From assembly GCA_043802345.1 (NCBI GenBank), contig JAZDLC010000080.1, forward strand, positions 1-30,095: DNA of 30,095 nt, in the 5' to 3' direction. The DNA is from JAZDLC01 sp043802345. GTDB lineage: Bacteria > Planctomycetota > B15-G4 > JADJEK01. A model generated the notes under the pieces. It was given only the letters and a program-made list of their open reading frames with translations. It was not told where the DNA came from and searched no databases. The number at the start of each line of letters is the position of its first letter. The first letter of the stretch is position 1. Positions 8,263-16,279 of this stretch are shown piece by piece. A program made the position numbers and the translations under genes.

Positions 8263-9354
8263 TCAGAAGTTCAGGTCCACGTCCGAGCTGACCAGCAGGT
8301 TGCCGAAATAGTCGCGCGTGCAGGCCCGGATGCTGAGGCTGATCCCGGACAGACCCGGCGGCAGCACCTCAGAGAGGTGGTATTCCCAGTTCAGATCGAA
8401 TGATCCCAGCGCGATCGGAATGGACACTGGGTTGCCGTTCAGCGCGACGATCGAGAGGAGCACCGGACTGCCCGGGATGTTCTGCCGCACGGCCAGCGAG
8501 AAGAGCGAGCCGAGCGCCGGGTCCACCGGGGCCCCCTCCAGGAAGAGATCGTTCCCCGCGTGCGCCGTGACCCGACCCGCATTCAAGTGGAGCAGGCTGT
8601 CACCGAGCGGCGATCCGATCGCGACATCGGCGAGGCCGTCGCCATTCAGATCGCCCGCGCCGGCGACGCTGCGTCCGAACCACTCGAAGTCCGCGCTGCC
8701 CACCCAGTTGTGGAGCGGCCCGCCGTTCCTCACGGAAAAGGCGCGCGCGGCCCCCACCGTCGTCCCTCCAGCCTGGGCCAGTGGACTGGCCACCAGGATG
8801 TCGGGCGTCCCGTCACCGTTCAGATCGCCCGCGCCGCAGACGTCCGCACCGAACTGCTCGCCCACGTTGTCTCCCTGGAGCAGATACAGCAGGTCTCCCC
8901 GCCTCCCTGACAGGACGTACGCCTTGCCGGTGCCGCCGCCTCCCGGCGAGCCCACCACCAGATCGGAAAATCCGTCATGGTCGATGTCGCCGACCTCATC
9001 CACGGACACCCCGTACCCCTCGATCGGAAACCCCCTGCGACTGACGTACGCGAGCGAGCCGTCCGCTCCGGAGAAGACCTGGGCGTACCCCCCCTGGCTG
9101 CCAACGATCAGGTCCGCAAGACCGTCATTGTTGACATCGCCAGCGCTGCTCACATCGACACCCGCGTAGTCCAGGAAGTCCTCGCCCAGCAGTTCGTGAA
9201 GCAGTGTTCCGTTCCGGCCGGAGTAGACCAGGGCCGCGCCGGCGAGATTGGCTCTTCTCGGAGCGCCGATGATCACATCCTCGAATCCGTCTCCGTTCAC
9301 GTCGCCCGCGCCGCTGACGGCGCTGCCGAACCGTTCCCTTCCGGTCAGATCCAC
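8263..9354 (-). CDS. FG-GAP repeat propeller protein, C-terminal fragment (frameshifted)
   Basis: Continuation of the gene that begins at 9797. It holds five more FG-GAP/integrin-alpha blades, marked by GAGDVNGDG, SAGDVNNDG, EVGDIDHDG, GAGDLNGDG and GAGDLNGDG calcium-binding loops, giving seven in the joined protein, the right number for a closed seven-bladed propeller. After the last blade comes a roughly 95-residue C-terminal domain (ALGSLFSLAVRQNIPGSPVLL...) that I recognise only as a style common at the ends of secreted planctomycete proteins. The ATG at 9354 lies inside the blade region and is not expected to be a natural start. The reading frame joins the upstream part if one base is added near 9350. 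Confidence 0.75.
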   Translation of the reverse strand: MDLTGRERFGSAVSGAGDVNGDGFEDVIIGAPRRANLAGAALVYSGRNGTLLHELLGEDFLDYAGVDVSSAGDVNNDGLADLIVGSQGGYAQVFSGADGSLAYVSRRGFPIEGYGVSVDEVGDIDHDGFSDLVVGSPGGGGTGKAYVLSGRRGDLLYLLQGDNVGEQFGADVCGAGDLNGDGTPDILVASPLAQAGGTTVGAARAFSVRNGGPLHNWVGSADFEWFGRSVAGAGDLNGDGLADVAIGSPLGDSLLHLNAGRVTAHAGNDLFLEGAPVDPALGSLFSLAVRQNIPGSPVLLSIVALNGNPVSIPIALGSFDLNWEYHLSEVLPPGLSGISLSIRACTRDYFGNLLVSSDVDLNF

Positions 9355-9797
9355 GAAGTAGGCAGCAGGGTGCCGTCGAGTCCGGACACGACGTACACAG
9401 CTCCCTTCGGAACCGTCGCCCGGTAGTCGCCGGGGGCGCCGATGATGATGTCGGCATGGCCGTCATTGTTGAGGTCACCGGCGGTGCCGACCGCCGCGCC
9501 GGCGTATGCGCCCGGCGCCCCACCAAGGCCCGACAGCAACACGCTCCCATCCAGACCAGAAACGACGGTGACCTTCCCCGCGCCAACGCCATTGGTCGCA
9601 TCCAGAGGGGAGCCGATGATCACGTCCGCGAACCCGTCACCATTCAGGTCACCCGCGGTGTCGACCGCCATGCCGAGCTGCTCGTTCTCGGCCAGCCCCT
9701 CCACCCGCCAGAGCTCCTGCTGCGCGGAGGAGGATCCGGCCAGCGACCACAGCACCAGACACGTCAAGACTCCATGATCCATTTTGCGGCGGTTCAT
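9345..9797 (-). CDS. FG-GAP repeat propeller protein, N-terminal fragment with signal peptide (frameshifted)
   Basis: ATG 9797 has AGGAG seven bases upstream and starts a signal peptide (MDHGVLTCLVLWSLAGSSSAQQ). Two FG-GAP blades follow (TAGDLNGDGFADVIIGSP and TAGDLNNDGHADIIIGAP), each with a D-x-N-x-D-G Ca2+ loop. The frame then runs into a TGA after GLDGTLLPTSWI. Shifting by one base at CTGCTGCC/TACTTC restores LLPYFVDLTGRERFGSAVSGAG, which fits the next blade exactly. Such proteins are extracellular or cell-surface beta-propellers involved in adhesion or ligand binding; no partner is evident here. The lesion is either a sequencing/assembly deletion or a recent real frameshift. Confidence 0.75.
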   Translation of the reverse strand: MNRRKMDHGVLTCLVLWSLAGSSSAQQELWRVEGLAENEQLGMAVDTAGDLNGDGFADVIIGSPLDATNGVGAGKVTVVSGLDGSVLLSGLGGAPGAYAGAAVGTAGDLNNDGHADIIIGAPGDYRATVPKGAVYVVSGLDGTLLPTSWI

Positions 9798-9952
9798 GAC
9801 AAGGCTCCTGCAGTCTCGCGGCGGGCGTCCTGATCATACCGGGTATCCCCTGAACTCGCCCCCTTTCGTCCGAACGTCCGGTTCGGACTGAATCGACGCA
9901 GCCAGATGGTGTAGTAGTCTGTTCAGAATCAGGCATGAGGGAGCTCGACGTG

Positions 9953-11176
9953 ATGGATGCACTGAGCGCTCTGATCGGACAGGAACAGTCTCTCGCCGAC
10001 GCTTGCCGGGAGCTGAAGTTCTGGACCCAGCACAGCGGCGCCGCGGTCATCGGCTCCATGCGCGTTACCTGCTCCGACGAGAGCTGCCTCGAGGGAGAGG
10101 ATCTGTTTCAGCGGAGCTTCGCGCAGGAAATGCTGCCGCGCCTGAAACATGGTCTCAGGAGTTCGTTCCGACTGGCCAACCCGGGCGCGCGTTACGACTG
10201 GGGCTCGGCCAGGGTCGCCGAGGCGAACTTTGCAAGGGCCGCCTCCCCCCACTCCCTGAAGCTGCTGCTGGTCCAGCTCCGTTCACATGTATCATTCGAG
10301 CGAGACGGCTCCGGCTACCGCTTCGGGATCATGCGCCGGTACGGGTCCGAGTCTCCATTCTGCGGCGCGCTGGCCGCCCTGGTGGCGAACAGGCCGCTCG
10401 CGTTCGTGGAGGAGTTGCGGGCGCTCTTCCTGTCGGAAAACCTGGATCGAATCGCGATGCTGCAGGACCCGGCCTGTGTCGACCCGAATCTGGTCCCGCT
10501 CTTCGTGGCGATGGTCAACGCGCGGCTCCAGGCTCGCTGCGCGGTGCAGGACCTCCAGGACCACCAGCCCGAGTCACCAACCCTGTACATCGTGACGCAC
10601 GGCGTCACCATCAACAAGCCGGGTCCCGACTCCGAACTACTCTGCGGCCTCTATCGCATCAGCCGCTCGGGCGGCGCTCCCGCCGACACCTACGAGGGGC
10701 TGGGTGACGATCCTTCCAGGTACCGGTTCGAGCTGAAAGACGGCTCGATCCATGTCTCTGAAGAATCGCCGGGGAAGCAGCGGAAGGCGCGTGATCACCG
10801 CGACCTGGCGGCGCAAGCTCTCGGCCGGATCAAACCTCTTCCCGTGGACGCGGATGCCCGGTTGAACGAGGTCAGGGACTCCCTGGAGAAGCACAAGCAC
10901 CACCTGGGACCGTACGCGAAGGCCGGCCTCAAGACCCTCCTGGCCGCGCTGATCGAGATCGCCCCGGTCCCCACGGCGCTGGTGCTGCTCGGGGAAGGGC
11001 TCCTGGAGATCCACCATGCGCACCGGCTGAATCAGGCCAGGAATCTCGAGTCGCGCCATGCCGCGGCGCGGCAGGCGCTGCTCGCGCACAACCCGAAGCT
11101 CGACTCGTTGCGGGACGATCAGCGCGGCCATCTCATGAGGAGGCTACTGGGAGCCGTTTCTCCGGGGGCGCGATGA
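9953..11176 (+). CDS. Unrecognised 407-residue protein
   Basis: I do not recognise a family. An in-frame ATG exists at 9935, but ATG 9953 has AGGGAG at 9938-9943 with a nine-base spacer, so I prefer it. The protein is soluble-looking with no signal peptide. Features are an Arg/Leu-rich helical first half (SLKLLLVQLRSHVSFERDGSGYRFGIMRRYG) and a middle piece that looks like a strand-rich segment (TLYIVTHGVTINKPGP). A Lys/His-rich helical stretch (SLEKHKHHLGPYAKAGLKTLL) is followed by one moderately hydrophobic helix (LAALIEIAPVPTALVLLGEGLLEI) near residue 350 that might be membrane-associated. It is divergent from the FG-GAP gene and lies 73 bases before the ferredoxin. Codon pattern and frame openness support real coding. 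Confidence 0.7.
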   Translation: MDALSALIGQEQSLADACRELKFWTQHSGAAVIGSMRVTCSDESCLEGEDLFQRSFAQEMLPRLKHGLRSSFRLANPGARYDWGSARVAEANFARAASPHSLKLLLVQLRSHVSFERDGSGYRFGIMRRYGSESPFCGALAALVANRPLAFVEELRALFLSENLDRIAMLQDPACVDPNLVPLFVAMVNARLQARCAVQDLQDHQPESPTLYIVTHGVTINKPGPDSELLCGLYRISRSGGAPADTYEGLGDDPSRYRFELKDGSIHVSEESPGKQRKARDHRDLAAQALGRIKPLPVDADARLNEVRDSLEKHKHHLGPYAKAGLKTLLAALIEIAPVPTALVLLGEGLLEIHHAHRLNQARNLESRHAAARQALLAHNPKLDSLRDDQRGHLMRRLLGAVSPGAR

Positions 11177-11249
11177 GGGCCTCCGCGGTTTCTGAGGCGA
11201 AACCTCCCCGAACGTGCTATTGCAGGCGTCTTCGACCAAGGAGAATCAG

Positions 11250-11534
11250 ATGCCGAAGATCACCTTCGCGGCCAATGGACAGGTCGCAGACGTCCCTCTC
11301 GGAACCCGCGTTCTGGATTACTGCGAGTCGAATGAAACGCCGCTCGCCTTCGGCTGCCTCTCTGGAAAGTGCGGCACCTGCGTGGTGGAAGTCCTGGAAG
11401 GGGGGGAGAGCCTCGACCCGAGGAACGAGGACGAGCGCGAGACTCTGGAAATGCATGACGGCACGGAAGGTTGCCGACTGGCCTGCCAGATCAAGGTCAA
11501 CGGCGATCTCACGCTCCGCCAGCCGTCGTCGTAG
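11250..11534 (+). CDS. 2Fe-2S ferredoxin (plant/adrenodoxin-type fold)
   Basis: 94 residues, a normal length for the fold. Cluster ligands are Cys36, Cys41 and Cys44 (C-x4-C-x2-C in FGCLSGKCGTC) and a distal Cys79 in CRLACQIKV. The start at 11250 has AAGGAG seven bases upstream; the in-frame ATG at 11214 would add a 12-residue leader absent from the family. It is a small electron carrier. No reductase or partner oxygenase is adjacent, so its redox partner is unknown. LGTRVLDYCE and the acidic LDPRNEDERETLE helix are typical of ferredoxins of this group. Confidence 0.92.
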   Translation: MPKITFAANGQVADVPLGTRVLDYCESNETPLAFGCLSGKCGTCVVEVLEGGESLDPRNEDERETLEMHDGTEGCRLACQIKVNGDLTLRQPSS

Positions 11535-11554
11535 GTCTCCGGCGGGAGGGGCGG

Positions 11555-11948
11555 GGTACTGACCACGAAGGACACGAAGAGGCCCTTCGTGCTACTTAGG
11601 GTCCGCGCAGAAACAACTTCCTGTTTTGGGCGAGCAATCGTCGCTCCTGGCAAGGCGCGACGACGACCGTGTATTCGAGATACTCCGAGGAGGAGCAACA
11701 CGGCCAGGGGCGGCGAGGGCCGGCCAAAACCGGGAGTTATTCCTGCGCGGGCCTTTACCTCGAACTTCTTCGCGGCGCGCGTAGATCTTCCCGTACTCGT
11801 ACTCAGCGAAGCGGTACCCGTATTCGAGCCCTCCACAGGTCGGCCTTCCACGATTCGAGTACGAGTACGGGATCGATGCCCGGCGCCTCTTTCCTTGGTT
11901 GCGGCCAGCGGCCGCGCCGTGCTCTTCGTGTCCTTCGTGGTCGGTACT
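11555..11948. repeat. Intergenic block bounded by inverted repeats
   Basis: The gap 11535-11960 has no gene I can support. It is bracketed by an inverted pair: GACCACGAAGGACACGAAG... at 11561-11581 and its exact reverse complement at 11922-11942 (21 identical bases, with a further partly matching GTAC flank to 11556 and 11948). Inside are a second inverted pair (CCCGTACTCGTACTC 11790-11804, GAGTACGAGTACGGG 11857-11871) and a TCGTCGC...GCGACGA stem near 11647-11673. There is no transposase. It looks like a composite of dispersed intergenic repeats or a non-autonomous element. Confidence 0.6.
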
Positions 11949-11960
11949 CCGCCGCAGCGA

Positions 11961-12896
11961 TCAGAGCACCCGGCTTTTCCCCTTCACGCCCTGCTGCTTC
12001 TTGAGCTCCTCCACCTCCTGGCGCAGCAGCTCGATCTCCTTCTTGAGCGAGCGCACTTCCCTGTCCCGCTCACGGATCGCCGACCGCTCCGACCGTAGTT
12101 GCTGGATCAACTCCTGCGTCTGCTTGGTATTGTCACGCCGCTCCAGCTCCTCGGCCCGCTCCCGAATCTGTTCCAGCTCCTCGTCCGCCAGCGGCTCCTC
12201 CTCGCCTTCTTCTCGAGCCTCTTCCAGCTTCTTCCCTTCCAGCACCTTCTCCAGCAGCCGCCAGCTGCGGTTGGTGCGACGGTCGATCCGGCCGCGACTC
12301 GATTCCACCGCGGAACGAACACTCACGGAGGCGTTCTGGACGTCACTGAGAGCCTGCTCCAGCGCCTCGCGGAGCTGCCCCTTGAGCTGTTCACCCTCCA
12401 CCCCCTCCAGAGAATGCTCGATGGTCATCTGAATCAGTTGGGACAGCTCATCCAGCCCGCCCCAGTCGATCTCCTGCATGCTGGAGACCTCCTCGATGAT
12501 CTTCTCATGGATGCTGTCCAGGGGCATCCCCTCCAGCCCCTTCAGCCCGAGCGCCATCATCTCGTCCAGATCGAGCTCGCCACCCTTCTCGACCTGCTTC
12601 GCCCACTCTTCCCACGCCTTGCCGTAGTTCTCGCCCCACTGCTCCCACTCCTTGCCGTACGCCTCGCCGAACTTCTCCCAGCGGGACTCGCTCTGCTTCG
12701 CCCAGTTCTCCCACTGGGTGCCGTACCGCTCGCCCCAGGCCTCGAAGGCCCGGTTGATCTCCTCCTGAACCTGCTCGGCCGACTGTTTCTTCTGCCTCAT
12801 CCGCTTCGAGTCATCGTTCCCGTCGAACGAAAGTGCCGCCGGCGCGACGGCAAGAGCCGCCGTGACCAGAACCAGAACCATCCGTGTTGTCTTCAT
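11961..12896 (-). CDS. Exported coiled-coil protein with aromatic 11-residue repeats
   Basis: 311 residues with a signal peptide (MKTTRMVLVLVTAALAVAPAALS). Residues 51-105 are five perfect 11-residue repeats with aromatics at 51/54, 62/65, 73/76, 84/87 and 95/98, such as WENWAKQSESR and WEQWGENYGKA. The middle (106-200) is acidic-helical, and the C-terminal third (about 225-300) is a long charged coiled coil (EELEQIRERAEELERRD, EIELLRQEVEELKKQQ). I know no named family. Its ATG overlaps the anti-sigma stop as ATGA, so the two are translationally coupled, and with the sigma factor it forms one operon. It could be a periplasmic signal or structural partner of the anti-sigma factor; that role is inference. 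Confidence 0.8.
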   Translation of the reverse strand: MKTTRMVLVLVTAALAVAPAALSFDGNDDSKRMRQKKQSAEQVQEEINRAFEAWGERYGTQWENWAKQSESRWEKFGEAYGKEWEQWGENYGKAWEEWAKQVEKGGELDLDEMMALGLKGLEGMPLDSIHEKIIEEVSSMQEIDWGGLDELSQLIQMTIEHSLEGVEGEQLKGQLREALEQALSDVQNASVSVRSAVESSRGRIDRRTNRSWRLLEKVLEGKKLEEAREEGEEEPLADEELEQIRERAEELERRDNTKQTQELIQQLRSERSAIRERDREVRSLKKEIELLRQEVEELKKQQGVKGKSRVL

Positions 12897-13450
12897 TTCA
12901 ATCCTCCAGGGTTTGTCTCTCGTGTCTCCTGCACCCGCCGCAGCAGGCGCTCGACCCGCTCACGCAACATGTTCTGCGACTCCTCGCCTGCCTCGAGGCA
13001 GTCGATCTGCACCCGGAGCGAACGGAGCTCCCATTCGAAGGTCTGCAGCAGGGCGTCCTGGTCCTGCTGCGCCTGGTCGTTCAGCACCTCGAGGGTCGCG
13101 ATCGGTACCGCGGCGCGGCGGGCGTCAGCCCGGTCTCCGGTCACCAGAACGGTCAGACTGAAGGCGATCAGCACCAAGGCGGCGGCGGCCAGACGCGCGA
13201 GGCTCCGAACCGGCCGGATTCGTCTCCCCGGAACATGCAGGACCGCCGCCCGGATGCGCGCCTCCAGCTCCTTTGCCGGGAGGGAGGCGCCTGCTCCCAC
13301 CATCCGGTCGACCGTCTGGAAAGAAGTCAGGACTTCTCGGCATGCGGGACACTGCTGCAGGTGCCACTCGACGCGGGCGCTCTCTGGCGCTCCCAGCTCA
13401 CCGTCGAGATACTCGCTCAGCAGTTCGGCGTACTCTTCACATCCGTCCAT
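12893..13450 (-). CDS. Zinc-finger anti-sigma factor, single-pass membrane protein
   Basis: 185 residues. The N-terminal zf-HC2-type anti-sigma motif has Cys4, His30, Cys34 and Cys37 (WHLQQCPAC), the ZAS zinc site that binds ECF sigma factors. A transmembrane helix spans about residues 86-104 (ARLAAAALVLIAFSLTVLV). The outer part is a helical, coiled-coil-like segment (DQAQQDQDALLQTFEWELRSLRVQ; LRERVERLLRRVQE). ATG 13450 has AAGGA seven bases upstream. It overlaps the 3' end of the sigma gene by 34 bases and the next gene by four. It should hold the sigma factor at the membrane until an envelope signal is sensed. Confidence 0.88.
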   Translation of the reverse strand: MDGCEEYAELLSEYLDGELGAPESARVEWHLQQCPACREVLTSFQTVDRMVGAGASLPAKELEARIRAAVLHVPGRRIRPVRSLARLAAAALVLIAFSLTVLVTGDRADARRAAVPIATLEVLNDQAQQDQDALLQTFEWELRSLRVQIDCLEAGEESQNMLRERVERLLRRVQETRETNPGGLK

Positions 13451-14007
13451 CTCGAGTCCTTTCGAGAACGCTCCAGCTCCAGGGCGAGCTGCCGCCGGGC
13501 CCGGAAGATCCAGGTCCGGACCTGCGCCCGGGTACAGTCCATGATCGACGCGATCTCGTCGTACGAGAGCGCGCCGTCCACCCGCAGGCCCAGCGCCTCC
13601 AATTGCTGCCTCGGAATCCTCTCCATGGCCCGCTCCAGCCACGAGTCATCGCGAGAAGCCAGCCCCTCGGCATCTCTCGCCACGGGTGGCTCCGGCAGAT
13701 CCGAGAGCGGGACGTGATCCCGGTGCTGGCGGCGGCGCAGGCAATCGATCGAGAGATTCCGCAACGTCCGGAAGAACGTGCCACCGAAAGCCCGCGGCGA
13801 GGGAGCGGGACGCCGCTCTCGAAACGGGCTCAGGAGCCGGCAGAACGCCTCCTGGACCGCCTCCTCGGCGTCCGACTCGTTTCCAAGAAGGGTCTGCGCA
13901 TAGCGCATCCCCCTGCTTGCGTACTGCTCGTAGAGGCTCGAGTAGGCCTCCGCGAACTCCTCATCCGTCATGCTGTCGGTGAACTCCTCCTTCAAGAGGA
14001 CCGTCAT
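13417..14007 (-). CDS. ECF-type RNA polymerase sigma factor
   Basis: Sigma-70 family, extracytoplasmic-function size (196 residues from ATG 14007). Region 2 is visible in SLYEQYASRGMRYAQTLLGNESDAEEAVQEAFCRLL and TFFRTLRNLSIDCLRRRQH. Region 4 is ALSYDEIASIMDCTRAQVRTWIFRARRQL, the helix-turn-helix for -35 recognition. An alternative start at 13971 (MTDEEFAEAY) has AAGGAGGAG 12 bases upstream and would also keep both regions; 14007 has no clear ribosome-binding site. It lies 91 bases after the murA stop and overlaps its anti-sigma partner by 34 bases. Target genes are unknown; autoregulation is usual in the family. Confidence 0.9.
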   Translation of the reverse strand: MTVLLKEEFTDSMTDEEFAEAYSSLYEQYASRGMRYAQTLLGNESDAEEAVQEAFCRLLSPFRERRPAPSPRAFGGTFFRTLRNLSIDCLRRRQHRDHVPLSDLPEPPVARDAEGLASRDDSWLERAMERIPRQQLEALGLRVDGALSYDEIASIMDCTRAQVRTWIFRARRQLALELERSRKDSRWTDVKSTPNC

Positions 14008-14098
14008 GCCAACATCATGAGAAACGGATGAGATTCCCGGGATCGCGGACTTTTCATGGGAAACTGCGGCTTCCGTCCCCCTGCGGGCCGAAACCCGG

Positions 14099-15376
14099 TC
14101 ACTCCCAGCGGGTGATCTCGGCGCCGAGCGATGTGAGCTTCGACTCGATCCGCTCGTATCCCCGATCCACGATCTCCGCGTTCTCCACGATGCTCTCCCC
14201 ATCTTGCGCGCAGAGAGCGGCGATCATCAGCGCCATGCCGGCCCGGATGTCGGGGCTGCGCACCGTCACCCCCCTGAGGCGGCTCGGCCCGGAAATCACG
14301 ACCCGGTGCGGATCACAGATGATCACGTTGGCGCCCATTTGCACCAGCGGATCGATGAAGTAGAGGCGGCTCTCGAACATCTTCTCGAAGAAGAGCACCG
14401 TGCCCTCGCTCTGGGTGGCCAGCACCAGCATGGCGCTCATCAGGTCGGAAGGGAACTGGGGCCAGGGACCATCGTCGATTCTGGGAATGGCGCCTCCCGC
14501 GTCCGGCCGGATGCGGGGCTGCTGCCCTCCAGCAAGCACCACCCGGTCTTCCTGAAGGTCGAGCTCCAGGGAGAAGCGCTCGAAGACCCGCCGGATCATC
14601 CAGAAGTGGCCCTTGACCGTGTCCGTGACCGTGATCGCCCCACGGGTCGCTGCTGCCAGGGCGAGGTAGCTGCCCGCCTCCACGTGGTCGGACACCACGA
14701 CGTGGCGGGTACCCGAGAGCCGGTCGACACCCTCGATGGTGAGGGTGTTGGTGCCCTCCCCCTCGATCCGGGCGCCCATCGACTGGAGCAGCCGGATCAG
14801 ATCCTGCACATGCGGCTCGGAGGCGGCGTTCCGCAGGATCGTCTCCCCCTTCGCCAGCACCGCGGCCATGAGAATGTGCTCGGTGGCGGTGACGCTGGCC
14901 TCGTCGAAGAAGAGGTGGGCGCCGGAGAGTCTCTTGGCGGCGGTGAAATCGAGTTCATCACCCTTGACGACCGCGCCGAGCCGTTCGAGGCCGTAAAAAT
15001 GGGCGTCGAGCCGCCGCCGGCCGATGGCGTCCCCTCCCGGGGGCGAGAGCTTGGCCCGGCCGGTCCGGTGCAGCAGCGGAGCGACCATCAGGATCGAGGT
15101 CCGCACCCGCTCGCTCAGCCGCCGGGGGATCTCGCTCGAGTGCAGGTGCGCGGCCTTCACGGTCACGGTCGAATCGGACCGGCTCACCTCCGCGCCCAGC
15201 GACGCCAGGATCTCCAGCATGCTGGAGACATCCCGGATCATCGGGACGTTTTCCAGCACCACTTCCTCCTCCGTCAGCAGCGTGGCCGCCAGCATCGGAA
15301 GGACCGCGTTCTTGTTGCCCGCGACCCGCACCTCTCCCGAGAGAGGGCGGCCGCCACGAATCACGAATCGGCTCAT
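14099..15376 (-). CDS. murA: UDP-N-acetylglucosamine 1-carboxyvinyltransferase, Asp-type active site
   Basis: Catalyses the first committed peptidoglycan step, transferring enolpyruvate from PEP to UDP-GlcNAc in the cytoplasm. 425 residues, normal length. The UDP-GlcNAc-binding GNKNAV (Lys22, Asn23) is intact, as are FPSDLMSAMLVLATQSEG, the DIRAGMALMIAAL region and the C-terminal VDRGYERIESKLTSLGAEI. The active-site loop reads PPGGDAIGRRRLD, so the catalytic Cys115 of the E. coli enzyme is Asp116 here (codon at 15029-15031). This substitution is known to keep activity and give intrinsic fosfomycin resistance in mycobacteria and chlamydiae. I use ATG 15376 since conserved sequence begins there; the frame extends upstream to 15511 without similarity. 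Confidence 0.95.
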   Translation of the reverse strand: MSRFVIRGGRPLSGEVRVAGNKNAVLPMLAATLLTEEEVVLENVPMIRDVSSMLEILASLGAEVSRSDSTVTVKAAHLHSSEIPRRLSERVRTSILMVAPLLHRTGRAKLSPPGGDAIGRRRLDAHFYGLERLGAVVKGDELDFTAAKRLSGAHLFFDEASVTATEHILMAAVLAKGETILRNAASEPHVQDLIRLLQSMGARIEGEGTNTLTIEGVDRLSGTRHVVVSDHVEAGSYLALAAATRGAITVTDTVKGHFWMIRRVFERFSLELDLQEDRVVLAGGQQPRIRPDAGGAIPRIDDGPWPQFPSDLMSAMLVLATQSEGTVLFFEKMFESRLYFIDPLVQMGANVIICDPHRVVISGPSRLRGVTVRSPDIRAGMALMIAALCAQDGESIVENAEIVDRGYERIESKLTSLGAEITRWE

Positions 15377-15567
15377 GTCCCTGTTCCATGCACGGGTATC
15401 GGCGCAAGGCTCAAGGCTACTCACCGCCGCGCCCACCTCCATCCCTGAAATCCGGTTCAGTGAGCCTCTCCCCGCGGAACCGCGCATTTTCTGGAATCGC
15501 CGGCCAGGCAAGCCGCCGGAAAAACTGGTGATGCACGGTCCCCGAACGGCTACTAGGTCTCTACGCC

Positions 15568-16071
15568 ATGAAGAAACTCGTGAGATCCTGCTTGATCCTG
15601 CTCGCGCTGCCGGCCTGTGACGCCTCGCGAAACGCGTCTGATTCCCCGTCCGCCCAGACCGCTCCCAGGGAGGCGTCGAAGGTGACCGATTCGAACGACG
15701 ATCTGCGCGACCGACTGACGCCCTTCCAGTTCCATGTCACTCAGGAAAAGGGGACCGAGCGCGCCTACACCGGGGCGTATTGGGACAACAAGGAGAAAGG
15801 CACCTACACTTGCGTCTGCTGCGGGCAGGTGCTGTTCCGCTCCGATACGAAGTTCGATTCGGGCTGCGGCTGGCCCAGTTTCACCGCCCCCGTTCTCGGG
15901 GAGAGCGTCAAGGAACAGACGGACAACAGCCTGGGGATGCGGCGCGACGAGGTCATCTGCAGCAACTGCGGAGCCCACCTGGGACACGTCTTCGACGACG
16001 GCCCAGAACCCACGGGCCTGAGATACTGCATCAACTCCGCGTCGCTCGACTTCGAGCAGGAAGACAAGTAG
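15568..16071 (+). CDS. msrB: Peptide-methionine (R)-S-oxide reductase, exported lipoprotein form
   Basis: Reduces methionine-R-sulfoxide in proteins. 167 residues: a lipoprotein signal with lipobox LPAC (Cys17), then a SelR/MsrB domain from about residue 45. Zinc cysteines are Cys83/Cys86 (CVCCGQVLF) and Cys132/Cys135 (CSNCGAHLGHVF). The catalytic Cys155 lies in RYCINSASLDF and the probable resolving Cys101 in SGCGWPSF. The lipobox predicts an extracytoplasmic, membrane-anchored repair enzyme. It is divergent from murA across a 191-base gap in which I see no clear promoter, and a GC-rich hairpin follows the stop. Confidence 0.95.
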   Translation: MKKLVRSCLILLALPACDASRNASDSPSAQTAPREASKVTDSNDDLRDRLTPFQFHVTQEKGTERAYTGAYWDNKEKGTYTCVCCGQVLFRSDTKFDSGCGWPSFTAPVLGESVKEQTDNSLGMRRDEVICSNCGAHLGHVFDDGPEPTGLRYCINSASLDFEQEDK

Positions 16072-16072
16072 C

Positions 16073-16088
16073 CGCCCGCGAGCGGGCG
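16073..16088 (+). terminator. GC-rich hairpin after msrB
   Basis: CGCCCGC at 16073-16079 is followed by GA and its exact complement GCGGGCG at 16082-16088, starting two bases after the msrB stop. There is no T-run, so it may be a weak terminator or a 3'-end stabiliser. Confidence 0.35.
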
Positions 16089-16216
16089 CTCCTCCGCTGC
16101 CGACAGGCCGTCGATTTCCCGGTCGCGCCCATCCACCGTATCGGCGGGCCGGCGCCACTTCCGGAAAGTGACGGAAAGGGGGGTCGAATCGAGATGAAGT
16201 GATTCTCGGCCCACGG

Positions 16217-16222
16217 TATAAT
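16217..16222 (+). promoter_or_regulatory. Candidate -10 box for the gdh gene
   Basis: A perfect TATAAT lies 58 bases before the glutamate dehydrogenase ATG at 16280, in an otherwise GC-rich gap. I see no good -35 box at 16-18 bases spacing. The transcript would start near 16229. Confidence 0.4.
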
Positions 16223-16279
16223 GCTCGGTTCGTGTTCACTCGAGGACTTCCATCTCGTCTTTTGGAGCGGGGTTCATCC

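Noticed and set aside
12099..13544. 481-codon plus-strand open frame
   Set aside because: Shadow of the coiled-coil and anti-sigma genes; its Leu/Arg/Pro-rich composition comes from the Glu/Lys-rich genes on the other strand.
14204..15448. 414-codon plus-strand open frame
   Set aside because: Antisense to murA, whose conserved residues are clear on the minus strand.
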